From NCBI GenBank assembly GCA_958450365.1, contig CAUEEP010000733.1:186001-250000 (forward strand): DNA of 64,000 nucleotides. The letters are read 5' to 3'. Under the pieces are notes generated by a model. That model did not search any database. It had not been told where the DNA came from and saw only the letters and a list, made by a program, of their open reading frames with translations. Positions 46,701-58,391 of the stretch are shown one piece after another. The position numbers were made by a program, and so were the translations under genes. The stretch is from Mesorhabditis belari. Its lineage: Eukaryota > Nematoda > Chromadorea > Rhabditida > Rhabditidae. Position 1 is the stretch's first letter, and every line of letters starts with the position of its first letter.

Positions 46701-49700
46701 CCGCTTTGCTCTGTCCGTGTTTTGTGTGGTGGTCATTCTCTCAAAGCCACACTTTGCAATACACTTTCTCTAGCTTTTTTTTGCATGAAATGATTTGAGG
46801 AATTGAATCGATAACTACTAAAAACTGTACTTTTAGCCTAACATTAGTATCATTTATTCTTTAGTTGCGTCTTCGACAGAGTCAATCGGTGGCTCTACTC
46901 GCCGCCATGAGCTTGCAAGGACCGACGAACGGACTCTACGAATACGGTGCCAAGAGGCCCAGTCTTGAACAAGTAAGGAGTGCGAAAATGAAGGAAATAA
47001 CAAGAAAAAAAACAGCTTTTCATGTCTACTAACAGCCAACACAAAGATTTCGTTGTTTGAACTTTTGATCCAGTTCGATTGATCCATAAAATGATCCAGT
47101 TCGAGTTCAAGGGCTAAAACCAGTTATCCAGATAGACTCATCTAGGTTATCTTCTTGTTAAAACCAGTTTAAAACCAGTTCTAAACATTATTTGTTAATA
47201 GATTCACCAAATCTAAAGCTTAAAACTATTTATTAGTAAAACTTGTTCAATTTTTCAAAACAAACTTTGATCAGAAGGTTTGATTGAAGAGAAACTATCC
47301 GTCAAAGTTTTCAGATCAAAATTTGATCACTTACTATTAGTACTTGATAGATTTGATATCTAAATATTATACTGACAATGATAAATATTTAGCAATGTGC
47401 TTACAATCTCCATTTCCAGCAAGCGATGGCCTCAATCGTGCCGGAAATGGTTATCGGCTACAAGCCACAACTTCCCATCACCACACAAATCTCACCAATA
47501 GTTCAACAAGCAACACAAATCAAAATTGAAAACAAATTTCAACAAGAGAGACAAGAGAGACAAGAGAGAATTTCACCACAACAAGATGAAGTTGAAGTGA
47601 TCCATATTGAAAAACCAATCACATCAGCGGCATCAAGGTAGATTTTGATGAGATTTTAGCGGAAATAGCTACCGTAAATACTGTAATAGTACTCCACCCC
47701 CCTCGTACAGTCGCGTAGTCGCAAAAGTTTTTTAGTATTTCATTTTTTTCAAAGCACCCGTACTTTCAAAAAATGCGTCTTTGGTATCAAAAAATAGCTG
47801 AAATTCAGGGCTATTTTTTGATACCAAAGATAATGACGGTGCGGAGTGTTGCGTAGTCTAGCTTTGAACGCGTTTTTCTCGACACTGGTTTAAGCTACAA
47901 TGCTCGTTTAAATATCAAGAAATAGCCCTGAATTTCAGCTATTTTTTGATACCTAAGCGCGCATTGTAGCATAAACCAGTGTCGAGATAAACTCGTTCAA
48001 AGCTAGACTACGCAACACTCCACACCGTCATTATGGGGGTGGGGTACTATTACAGTATTTACGGTAGGTAATTAAAAGATCAATTTTAGTTATTCAATTC
48101 TTATTTTAGCTTCCCAGCTCCACTACCTTTGAAAAGTAAAGAGAATAAAGAAAATGCACCAATTGAGTCAAGCAAATCAACACGAGAGAGTCGAGTCTCA
48201 AGAAAGGATTCGGGGAAATTAGAGAAGAAGGAGACGGTGATTGGTTGGTTTTAATGTTTAATTCTTAAAATGTATTCTGGTAGTCTGATAGTCTGGCTAA
48301 AGCTTGAAATTGTCCTTTATGCAATCGAAAACTTATATTTAGCATTAAATTTTTCTCATTCAGGCGCTCATCGAACTGACGAGGTCTACGTTTACGTGAG
48401 AGGGAGAGGCCGAGGCAGGTATATTTGTGATCGTTGCGGGATTCGCTGCAAGAAGCCGAGTATGCTCAAAAAGCATATCAAGTTCGTATTGTTTTATATT
48501 ATGAAAATCAACTTTCATTGTATCTTTTTTGATATTTGGCCTTTTAGATCTCACACCGACGTTCGACCATATCAATGTAAACAGTGCAATTTCTCGTTTA
48601 AGACCAAGGGAAATCTCACAAAACACATCGCCTCTAAGAGTCACCGAAAGAAAATTGGTGAAATACCAGGTAAGATCAATTTTCTAGTTTAATTTTTAAC
48701 TAGTTCTTGTTCAAAAGAAAGTTTAAAAGCAATTTGTATGGAAACTTATCAGAATAAAACTATTAGATTTATCACTTATTGGATTTATCGAACTAAAACT
48801 ATCAGAAAAATAAGAATAAAACCATTAAGGACGTGTCATTGAAAGCGATGAAGAGAGTGATCGTTTGGAGATTGCTGATGAGGATGAAGATATGGAGGAT
48901 AAAATGGAATTTGAAGATATGGATCATAAAGAGTGAGAAAATGAGAGCTAAGCTTTAAGAAAGCAAATTTCTAGAAGCTCCGATGATTCTGATGAAGAGG
49001 ATTACACAAATATGGCCGAATCAATGCCATATCGGAAATTTGGTTTCGGACAGGAAAACATTTTGGAGGAACGAGCCACGCATACACCGCCATCAAGATG
49101 GGTGTTGGTTGAAGAGAAAACGACCAGGAAATGGCCTGAGCCCGATGTTCAGTGAGTTCTTGAGATTACTAAAGGATTAAAGTAAAGTAAAGCACTAGTT
49201 ATTGAAGCTACTTTCAGGCGAAATTGCTCATCAGCTCCTCCTGCTGCAGCCGCTTTTCAGACTCCGCCAATCCCTCCCATTACACTTAAAGAAGAAGGTT
49301 TGAGTTCTTATTTGATAAAATTTTTGATTTATATATGTTTAGCTTTGATTTTAACTACTCCAACTGTCACATCAGTACTCTTCCATCAAAATCCGACCAC
49401 TCAATTGATTGGATCAAACACATCAAACTTTCTATCACCATTCCCCGCCACAATGAGCTCAGAAACTCCTGTTGGAACAGCTCTTCTTTCCGGAGATTCC
49501 TCACTCTATGGACAATTTCTTTCAAAAGAGGTAAACCGCTTACAAGTTTTTGAAATCCTTAACATATCTTAGGAACATCCTTGCACTCAATGTGGAAAGA
49601 TTTTTCGTAAACAAGCTGAGTTAACCCTTCACCAGCATACTCACAATATTGAGCGGCAAACAGCGAAGAATCGAGTTTTTCAAGTAAGCATTGAAAATTG

Positions 49701-52195
49701 AGCTGAAAGATTAAACCTTTCAGTGTCCCGAATGTCGTCAACCCTTTCGCTCAAAGCCACTCTTGAGTCGACATATGGAGACAGCACACGGGATTCAGTT
49801 ATCACTTGATGCTGAGCCTCTTGCTCTTGGAGATACCAGTGTTCATTCTGTTCTATCAAACACTCCACCAGCAAATCCAAGGTTTTTCAAATTTTTCATC
49901 ATTTAATTATCTTAATTTCAGATCATTTCTCTGTTCTGATTGTGGAATTGGTTTTCGAAAGCATGGAATTCTCGCAAAACACTTGAGAAGTAAAACTCAT
50001 GTGGTTAAATTGGAAGGACTTGGCCGTTTACCAGTAGACAGTTTGAATTTGATTATGAAGAAAGACAGTGGAGCTTGTCTCAATGATATCGATACAACGG
50101 ACTGTGAGAGAGCTCGTGCAAGTTTAACTGGTAAATAGCATCAGTTTTAGTCATTTCATAAACAAATTTCAGCAATTGTTGAGGCAATTCGAGCCGAATT
50201 TGCCACCTCCGATCCTCCGACCAATCAGCCTTCAAGTTTGACACAAACGAATTTCGTTTTACCGCTCATTACAACTCCTTGCGATTCGCAACTCACTCAA
50301 CCTGTAACTGCTATGACTTCTTCTCCTCAAGCGAATACTGTCACTTCAACTGCTACTTTTTCGTCAGCAACTCCGATTCCAGTCAGCCAAAATCTATTGA
50401 ATACCGCTGCTGTGATTGCTGGATTGGCTTCTCCAAGAAGACCGAGTGTCTCTCATCACAATGGATCTCCAAGAAGAAAAAAGTAAGTTTATAAAAGGGG
50501 CTGGTGGTCTGAATCAATCTGTAATCTTTCAATTTTCAGAGAAGAATCCCCATCGATGAGACCTCGTGGTGACTCGTTCAGTACAATGTCCTCACTTGAG
50601 CCTCAACATCGACGAAGAGCCGAGACTTTTGGAGCAATTTCTATGAGAGATCTCTATTCGAGAACAATTTCTGCGAATGTCTGGGTGCCACCAAAAGCTG
50701 ATTCATTGGAACGACCAAGAGTGCCGGATGCTTGGAGTAAAGCAAGCACTCCTGGAGATTGCTCAACTGAACCAGGTGAATGATTTGGAGGAGTAATAGT
50801 AGCTGGATGGACTATTTCTTTATAAAAGTCTATAAGCTTTAAGCTTGAATTTGAAAGTAAGCTATTGACAATTATCCAACAAAACCACTAGGTTAGATTA
50901 GTGATAACAAAGCTTTTCTCTAGGCTCATCTCGATCAGATGATATGGACTCAATGCGCTCTTCATCCTCAACACCTGTGCATCGAATCTCAAACGGTCAT
51001 ATTCCTTCTCCATTAATGGGTCCAGGAAAGTGTGCTCTTTGTGATATCACCTTTGAGACACATGTCGAGTTGCAGGTTTTATCAAATATCAAGTGATTAT
51101 ATTAATGAAAGTCTTAGGTTCATATGCATGCTGATCACATCTCGATGCGTGATGGAAAGGATTTTCGATGTCCGAAGAAACATTGTGATAAGGTGTACCC
51201 AAGTCGAGACAGTCTTCGCCAACACATTCAGACTCATTACCAACGGGGATTAGTGTTATTGGCTCCAGGTTTGTGCAGGTTTAGAAAAGTGTAAAGAATG
51301 TTTTTTTAGTGATTCCAATTGAGAATCCAGAAGCTCCTGGAAGGGCATCACCATTAACTGACACAGAAAGCAGCTGTCCTCCAAGTCCCGCCGATGGAAT
51401 GAGAGACGAAAGATCGAACTCGATCTCAGCTACAACAGTGAGTGAATTATCTGCTTAAAGAAGCACAGATCAAGCTAAGCTTTGAAAATTCTTAGAAACT
51501 TGAAAACTTTCAGCTCCCGATTCCTCAAATCCCTCAACCAGCTCCTCCACCCGCACAACTCAACTCACTCCCATGTGTCGTTTGCGGGGATCGTTTCGTT
51601 GACTCAATGACTTTACAAGAACATTGGTTGAGTCATGTCGCTAAACGGCCACATATCTGCTCGGTTTGCGATGCTGGATTCACAACACTCGACGCACTCA
51701 ACTCGCATAAAGTCTCGCACTTCAGCAATGGAAATACAAATGTTTGTATTTTTTAGCAATTTTGTTAAAAAGAAAGTAAATGGTTAAACCATAGTTTGCA
51801 AGCTTTGTTGAGAGTAATCTTAAGACTTAATTGCAAGTTAGGCTTTATTCGGTAATCCAAGATGATTGAATATCTTAGTATTTTCAGACTTATGTTTAGA
51901 GATCTGCAAATTATTCCAAAGCTTAAGATAAATATTAAAATGTTTAAAGTATAAAGTTTTTAACTCAAAAGATATAAGAGACGTGCAGAAGTAGCTGAAG
52001 AAAAGACGTTCTAGAAAGAAGAAAGGATCTTTCGTCAATTCCCTTTAATTAAACTAATACTTATTATCTTTATTGGCTTATTGCATTTGATTAAACTAAT
52101 TCTAAAGATAAACTGGACTTAGGATTTCAATTTCGTTACAGTTACAATATTAAATTTTTCAGGGGATTGAAAAAATGGACACTACTCCATTGTGA
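37726..52195 (+). CDS. sma-9: Schnurri/SMA-9 zinc-finger transcription cofactor
   Basis: Nuclear Smad cofactor in the BMP-like Sma/Mab pathway of worms. I assembled 31 exons with every phase consistent (1850 codons plus stop): 37726-37857, 40388-40567, 40990-41196, 41310-41487, 43726-43873, 43911-44032, 44093-44260, 44349-44488, 44547-44651, 44696-45622, 45668-45784, 45910-46074, 46865-46972, 47420-47637, 48110-48243, 48364-48481, 48548-48669, 48830-48932, 48975-49151, 49218-49297, 49343-49530, 49573-49683, 49724-49881, 49922-50130, 50173-50482, 50540-50775, 50924-51075, 51118-51268, 51310-51437, 51514-51741, 52163-52195. Two Gln-rich regions (residues ~45-230 and ~510-700) come before the signature ZAS finger pair ([37 protein letters not shown], ~1030-1090) and an acidic stretch. 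Further fingers lie at ~1280-1330, ~1370-1395 ([20 protein letters not shown]), ~1655-1715 and ~1765-1835. ATG 37726 is preceded directly by an in-frame TAA. The finger pair is diagnostic of Schnurri. Confidence 0.92.
40793..40875 (+). tRNA. tRNA-like remnant (Arg CCG-like anticodon loop)
   Basis: Shows a D-arm-like GATGTAGTGGATAAGAGC, an anticodon-like arm CTTG..TTCCGAA..CAAG (CCG), a T-arm half CTCGGGTTCGATCCC, and then a run of T's that would end Pol III transcription. The region between anticodon and T arms is too long and repeats CGAAACAAGCTATC, and no acceptor stem closes. A pseudogene or tRNA-derived element in sma-9 intron 40568-40989. Confidence 0.4.
42514..42645 (-). repeat. Inverted duplicate of the sma-9 exon 2 acceptor and exon start
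   Basis: The minus strand of this ~131-bp segment matches 40326-40456 with only a few mismatches. It therefore carries the last ~60 bases of intron 1, the TTTTAG acceptor and the first ~69 bases of exon 2 (starting GAATCACTCGTACAACAGCA). It lies in intron 41488-43725, in the opposite orientation. Confidence 0.9.
47670..48066. repeat. Palindromic element, family P2, copy 3 (composite B/B' plus A/A')
   Basis: P2 termini at both ends. From the left: arm B (CGTACAGTCGCGTAGTCGCA), a short inner palindrome around AAAAAATAGCTGAAATTCAG, then arm A running into its own complement A'. It is longer than copies 1 and 2 because it contains both arm types. In sma-9 intron 47638-48109. Confidence 0.9.
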
Positions 52196-52937
52196 GCACT
52201 TTTCTCTTCTTCAACTTTCTTTCCATCAAAAAAAACTTGTCAATAACTCTGAAATCTGTGATTTATTTGCAAATAACAATATTTTAATCTTACAAAATTT
52301 AAATTTAATTTAATTCTTTAAAGATTTTTTTGTTTTTGTTTCATTACTCGACCATCTACTCGAAATACGTGTTCTCTTCTTTGTTTTTTTAAATAAATAA
52401 CTGATTAAGTAAGGTTTAAAGACTTTAATTAGCTGAATATTTGTTAGTTTTGTGTTTTTTTGCATTTTCCCCTCTCTTGAAATGCTCCCAAATGCGGGTT
52501 TTCTCCCCTCACACATAAAAATCACTCAAATACGAAAAACTCACAAAATTTTTGACTAAAAATTTATTTTTATATTGTTTTTTGTATTATTTTCTTCAGA
52601 ATTTAGACCCTATTTTGTTTAATAAATTCCCTTTTTTTCCTTGTAGAACTGGTAGCTGTTAGACATCGATGCCGACAATTTTCCCCTCGTTTTTCGTTTG
52701 AAAATTTCCTCTGAGATTTATCTGTTTTTTTTTTCTTCTTTGTTTTTCTCATTGCACAGCTCAAAATAAATTATATATTTTAGTTTTATTAAAAGAATGA
52801 CTCATTCATTCATTTAAACACTTACTATACGAAATACAAGAAGTTTATTTTCAAAATCAACCGTTTCTTTGAATTTTGTCGTGAATGTTTGCAAAAAAAA
52901 AAGATTTAATCAATCTGAAAAGAAAGCTTTACAACTA
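52196..52937. other. Convergent 3' region between sma-9 and the F-box gene
   Basis: Very AT-rich. AATAAA-type polyadenylation signals occur near 52619 and 52767 on the plus strand. No additional gene seen. Confidence 0.5.
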
Positions 52938-54047
52938 TCACATTCTGGGTTTTCTATATAGCAAAATTTCACATATATTTGAAGTAAAGGGAGTAATTTG
53001 CAGAAGATAAACAAATCCTGCAATACTTGAAACTCTTTGAAAAAGCTTATAATGGGCTTTTGAATGAGAATGCGAACAGAAATTGTTGACCATTTTGATT
53101 TCTTCGAAGAAATACGAGAAATGAGAATGACTCTTTTCATCGTCAATCTGTTTCATTTGATATTCCGCAAAGTAAGGCACATAAAAATTGATCATTTCTT
53201 CAAGTTGTTGCTGAAAATTCTCATTTTCAAAGCGTTTATAAATTTGTATCGCCAAAGAAGCTTGACTTTTACTCTCCTGTTCACAAGCTAGAAAATCTTC
53301 TAAGTCATACCATTCCTCTTCAAAAAGAAATGGTTGAATATCTAAATGGGAATGAAGAGAAAATTTCGTTTCTTGTGCAAAAACATTCCAAAAATGATGT
53401 TTCTGACCGTGCCAGGCGATCATTTTACAAGATTTTAAATTTGATCGACTCAGAATTTCTCTCCAAATCGGTTCCTCTTCTTCTCTATAATCGTCACTTT
53501 TTGGAGAAGAGACGATTAAAATGCAAATTTCTTTAATGGAAATTTCGAGGCTTTCAAAAAGTGTCTGATGAAATCTTAAGCATCCTTCTACTTCTAGATT
53601 CGTAATTTTTACGACTTTATGTAAAAACTCGAGGAAATCGTTAGAAGATCGAAGCCAAGTCGCTAAACATAATGTTGCTAAACCATCATGTTGTCGGAAA
53701 ATGAATTTCGGACAATTTTTAGCTATAGCCAATTTGTACATTAGAATCGTTGGAATTTTTAGACCAAATAGTGAATTTTTCGAAAACAAAGTGATGATAG
53801 GGCAGGATATTGATGGTTTCGTCTCGTCGTATCCAAAAGACCACTCAATTCGCTCAATTTGCTCAAATACTCCATTCCAAAGTACAAATGCTCTGAGTTT
53901 TCTGTTGACTTTTAGAAGTTTACAATGATTTTGTACATCGATCAGTTTTAAGGTTAATTCAATAAGTAGATCGGGTAAAAAGCTGAATGGGAATCGATCT
54001 GGCATTGAAATTGTTGTAAAGCCGGTAAAGTTTTGTTGTAAAGCCAA
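52938..54047 (-). CDS. Single-exon F-box-like protein, 369 residues
   Basis: Uninterrupted frame from ATG 54047 to the stop at 52938. Near the N-terminus (~residues 18-55) FLPDLLIELTLKLIDVQNHC and KLLKVNRKLRAFVLW resemble the first and last helices of an F-box (L-P-x-x-L, then C-K-x-x-x-x-x-x-R). The rest has Leu/Ile/Phe-rich segments (ILIVSSPKSDD, EWYDLEDFLACEQESKSQAS) with no domain I recognise, as is usual in the large, fast-evolving nematode F-box families. By analogy such proteins recruit targets to SCF ubiquitin ligases through SKP1; that function is inferred. An in-frame second ATG lies 14 codons in and is closer to the F-box, so it could be the real start. No introns, unlike all neighbours. 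Confidence 0.55.
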   Translation of the reverse strand: MALQQNFTGFTTISMPDRFPFSFLPDLLIELTLKLIDVQNHCKLLKVNRKLRAFVLWNGVFEQIERIEWSFGYDETKPSISCPIITLFSKNSLFGLKIPTILMYKLAIAKNCPKFIFRQHDGLATLCLATWLRSSNDFLEFLHKVVKITNLEVEGCLRFHQTLFESLEISIKEICILIVSSPKSDDYREEEEPIWREILSRSNLKSCKMIAWHGQKHHFWNVFAQETKFSLHSHLDIQPFLFEEEWYDLEDFLACEQESKSQASLAIQIYKRFENENFQQQLEEMINFYVPYFAEYQMKQIDDEKSHSHFSYFFEEIKMVNNFCSHSHSKAHYKLFQRVSSIAGFVYLLQITPFTSNICEILLYRKPRM

Positions 54048-55289
54048 GATTTACAGGTGAATCAATAGGGAAACGAAAAATATCTTATCGCAAAGGTGAC
54101 GCATAGATTTTCTTTTCACTAGCCGTTTTTTTCCATATTGGATGTTTAGAAGTGAGTGAAAAGGCTATTCTGTGAGCTTTAACTTTTAAAAAATGAGTTT
54201 ATGCATTATTTGCTAAAAGTCTAACAGGCCAAGTCAGAAAAAAAAAGATGAAACTTGGCGTTTTAGCTTTTTTGAATAAGCCTGTGGGTATTATGTGTGT
54301 GTCAGCTCCGAGCCAAACTGATATTTGAGTTACTATTGTTATTATGGAATGATTTGTCTATTCTTATGCAAATGTGTTCTCCCCTGTGCTTATCCATTTT
54401 ATTGCCGAGAAGGGGCGGTCCTTGGGATTGCCTAGGAGGACAAGGGAGACTCTCATTTGGAGTCCCCCCTTCCCCTTACAATCATTTGTAATCTATTCAT
54501 CTTATTGTATTACTGTAAATAAAGATACATATCTTCCGGGTCTATGCAACTGCAGTACAGGTCGGTCATTTCACAGGGACTCCCCTCTAATACGTTGGAG
54601 GAGTTGAGTTGGGTTGTCGGGGTGTTAGAGATGGCGGGATATCAAAAAGGGATCCACTCTCTTTAACTTAACCCAAATTCTAGTCCACATCCGTTTATAC
54701 CTAGGAATGTATATGTGCAAAAAAAAAAATCAATAACAACCACCCAAAAAGTTTGAAAACTTTTCAAAATTCATTTATTTTTGTGTTATTTATGCAATTC
54801 TTTTTACATTTTAGCTTTTATTAATTATTTGAACTTATTTTTGATTGAAAACAAACTAGCTAAACTGTTTTTCAGTCACCAATTTAAAGGATGGATCACA
54901 AAAACAAGAGGATTATAATTCGTTCGTTCGCCACGAAGAGCAAATCAATTAATCGGTATTCTGAACTTTTACTACCGTTGTTCTAAAAGCAATTTTTTCT
55001 AGCCCAGTTTAGGCAGACAAGACTAGGTATGACAGATCAGAAGCCACAGACAAGAGGCAGACAAGACAGATCAGAAGCCAGGTCAGCTATTAACTGGTCT
55101 GCTTTTGCTGCAGCTTGCACTCAAAAGTCAGAAGTCAGTCATGCACCTGACTTCTCATTTAACCTTGCCTGCTTCCATGAAATCTCAGATCCGATCCTAG
55201 TTTCTTTAACTTTAAGCTAATATGTTTGCAAAAGATAAAAGAACGATAAAAATTCGAAAGTTTAGAAGTAGTTTTGGCTAAGTTCAGCA
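54048..55289. other. Intergenic region with a possible LTR-like remnant
   Basis: 54290-54680 is GC-richer than its surroundings, contains AATAAA (near 54519) followed by GC-rich sequence, and has the look of a retroelement LTR or leader; no coding remnant or partner LTR is seen. Near 55025-55082 a short sequence (CAGATCAGAAGCCA, GAGGCAGACAAGAC) is duplicated. Otherwise AT-rich and empty. Confidence 0.35.
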
Positions 55290-58200
55290 TTAGGTTCGCT
55301 CCACAAAGTCACAAAAGTATTTCTTCGCGACAACGATTTGCCCAGGCACTTTTTCCATCGATGGTATTTTGTCGGTTGACAGCTGAAAAGCTTCTTTGTG
55401 AAATTTTGTTCAAAAATTGTTTATCTTACCGTGAATCTTTGCAAAATGTTCGCAATAAAGAGATAGAGTTCCATTCTCGCCAATCCTTCCCCAATACATT
55501 GTCTCTTTCCAATTCCAAATGGGATGAATTCTTCGATTTTGCGTAGACTTCCATCGGAATTCAGAAAACGATCGGGATTGAATTTGTAAGGCTCAGGAAA
55601 GATCTAAAGTTTTCAGACTTATTTGCTTCGTTTACACATTTATTCTGATGCAAAAAGCCTATGCTTTAGCTGGAATCTTCCAATACGGTTCCAATACGGT
55701 TCTAATACGGGTTCCAATAAGGTTTCGATTTTGATCTAATACGGTTCCAATACGGTTCCAATACGGTTCCAATACGGTTCCAATACGGTTCCAATATGGA
55801 GATGGAAACAAAGCAGTAGCCAGACCAGAGTCAAGCTAAATCCTTGATGAAACTGGACCTAGATTTGCATAGTTGTTGCTCTAATTACCTTTTGTCAAAT
55901 GTAATTCAAATCTATCACAGCTATTATTATGGTAAGCGCTGAACTGTTGGTGAAACTGGACTAATATTTGATGTTTCTAACTAGATTCTTGTAATTTAAA
56001 TCATAAAAACTATATAATTTCAATCAACTATACTTTTTAAAGAAACCTTTTCATCGTAAAGAACACTAGAGACTTGTGGAAGGACAACGGTTCTAGCTGG
56101 GATCCTTTGCCCACAAATCGTCGCATCTTTTGTCGTTTGACGGATAAGATTTTGAACCAAAATGTTACCGAATCGTTGGATTTCCTGAAAGAAAGATTTT
56201 AGTTTTGAACAATCTGATTGACTTACACAAATCACCGCATTTAGATAGGGTAATGAGCTCTTGTCAGCCATTGTGATATTTCTATGCGGACCAATCACTC
56301 GATCAAGCTCTTTATGCACTTTTTCTTGAACTTCAGGGAAATTCAAGAAGTAACAAATTGCCCAAGTTAAAGTGTTCGATGTGGTTTCCATTCCTAGAAG
56401 AAAAAGTCTGTAAAGGTCTTGATGAAGTTAAGAATTTGAATGATACAAATGATTCAAATGTCTCACCAGCTCCCCACATATCATAGATCAAGTTTCGGAG
56501 TTGGAGATCACTGAAAAACTGATCTAAAGAAACTGAGCTTTTCAAGTAAACCAGTAAAATTCTTCAGTTGCTCCACCCTTTCTAGCTTCTCGTTCTTTAA
56601 GGTAAGCTTCAACAAAGTCGCTTGATGTCTAGAAAAATCAATATAGACATTAAGTTTATTAAAATCTATAAGCTATTCTCTTCAAAACTCACTTCACTCT
56701 CCAAATCAACAACTTTTCTTCTCTCCTCGATTTGCCTTTGAATGAATTCAACCATTTGCTCATTTCTTTTTAAAATTCGATAATATTCACCTAAATTTGA
56801 TAATTGATTTGTTAAATTTGAAATCAAATTTATTACTCACTATTGAGAATTGGAATTTTCCTCATGAATGGCACTATCACACAGACCAAAAAACGGGCAT
56901 TCGAGCCAGCTTTCAGCATTTCTCGAAGTGCTCCTTTAACGAGTTCAAACTCGTGTTGATGTTCCTAAATTTAAAAGAAAACGTTATTGTTTTGAAGATT
57001 ATTTTGTAAAAAAATATTCTAAACAAATGACAAATTGCTTTCCTTAAACCCATTCGAAACCGCAGCGTTTTTTTCTTTTTTTTCGTCTGCGGACCAAGCC
57101 CTTTTTTGACATTTTTGACTCCGAAGCAGTTTATCCAGATGGTTGGAAAGGTTTAAGAGAGTCTCCTACACCATTTATTTTTGATGAAGAACGATTTGGA
57201 TTTGACATGTGCAAAAACCAATTAATTGAATGAAAATAGCTCAATTAGCGCTGCAGTGAATAATCGCTGCAGCGGTCCGTTCCTGAGTTTTTGCTGCAAC
57301 GATTATTCGCTGCAGAAGTTTCGAATGGGTTAAAGCCCTACAATTCTTACCTCATCAAATCTGTACCCAAAAAGAACACTATTGATCACTGATCCGATAG
57401 CGATATCAAACTCTTGCTAAAATATATTCTCTTCTACTTTACTAGAAACATTTCCAACTTGTACATAAACATTTCTTTTCAGTTTTCCCAGTTTCACAAT
57501 CAAAAAGTCCACTTCAACCATGATCTAAAAGATTTTAAAGTTAAAGAAATCAAATTTCAAACTTAAACCCTTTCCTCCATAAGATTTCTACCCATTCCAA
57601 AATCTCTCATCGTATGAAGGGTAAATCTAAAAAAGTTTACAAGTTTTGAAAGCAGTTAGAAAGTCATTCTAACCTCCTTTGATCTCTCCATAAATCCCCG
57701 CTAGCCGCTGTCATTCCGTAGTTTCCCCCTTGGAAAGCTTTTCTCATGAAGAAGAATCCTCTTACTCACCCCGAAGAATCACATTAAACTCCTCCATGAA
57801 ACTTCTATCCACATAATTGTCTCCATCTTTAATCACTGACTCTTTCATCGCCTCATACTCACAAATAGCCACCACCGGCATTTCACCTGAACTTATAAAC
57901 AACTAGAATTAGAATTGATAAGCTTAAATTCAATCTTTATTTCAAAATTGATAACTTTACTAGCTAGTAGATAAACTTAACCATACTTACTAGTTAGTTG
58001 TCATAAGTTTACTGCTACATTGAGCTGTGAAAGCAACTACTCACTCATCCAATAGGTGAACACTGGTCCATGGCTTAGGCTTAGGCTTCGGCTTAGCCTG
58101 AGCCTAAGCCTGAGCCTGAGCCTAAGCCTAAGCCTAAGCAACTACTCACTCATCCAATAGGTGAACACTGGTCCATAGTCTTTTCTCCATTTTCGAAAAG

Positions 58201-58391
58201 TCTCATATCCGGGTGGATAAAGAAAAATTTGAAGCATATTACCGACTAATGGAAGCGGTATAGGACCTAAAATAATAGTTTAACGAAAAAAAAACTTTAG
58301 TAAATAAACCAGGTGGATATTTTCTTCGTTTCCAATAGAATTGTTGAAAGATTAATAGAAAAATTAGTGTAATAAAGATTAATAATAACAT
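55290..58391 (-). CDS. Cytochrome P450, CYP2-like nematode clan (one apparent frameshift)
   Basis: Membrane-bound haem monooxygenase, probably acting on xenobiotics or lipids. Exons (minus): 58391-58310, 58266-58150, 57886-57770, 57728-57674, 57626-57569, 57524-57471, 57416-57351, 56964-56841, 56790-56693, 56628-56467, 56393-56227, 56184-56047, 55603-55430, 55382-55290; about 501 residues. Motifs in order: N-terminal anchor (LLLIFITLIFLLIFQQF), proline hinge PPGPIPLPLVGN, C-helix region GDLWRDQRR, I-helix AGMETTSNTLTW, K-helix EIQR, FNPDRF, and the haem loop FGIGKRQCIG with its Cys ligand. In exon 56628-56467 the frame of DFVEAYLKEREARKGGATEE does not continue into the frame of DQFFSDLQLRNLIYDMW. 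The only possible intron would be 28 nt and leaves a stop, so one base appears to be missing. Length and motifs otherwise fit an active P450. Confidence 0.85.
55679..55798. repeat. 11-bp tandem repeat (GGTTCCAATAC)
   Basis: About ten units, partly interrupted near 55715-55735, in the P450 intron 55604-56046. Confidence 0.9.
57044..57333. repeat. Palindrome-ended element in a P450 intron
   Basis: Ends TTAAACCCATTCGAAAC and its exact complement. Sub-terminal CGCAGCG and CGCTGCAG stretches are also inverted, with several CTGCAGC copies between 57250 and 57315. No open frame. In P450 intron 56965-57350. Confidence 0.7.
58033..58176. repeat. Interstitial telomere repeats (TTAGGC)n/(GCCTAA)n between 39-bp direct repeats
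   Basis: 58072-58137 holds TTAGGC units pointing one way (GGCTTAGGCTTAGGCTTC) followed by about eight GCCTAA/GCCTGA units pointing the other way, so it is an inverted pair of telomeric runs. It is bordered by an exact 39-bp direct repeat at 58033-58071 and 58138-58176. The right copy overlaps the 3' end of P450 exon 2 plus its GTGAGT donor; the left copy, inside the intron, duplicates that exon end and donor. Confidence 0.92.
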
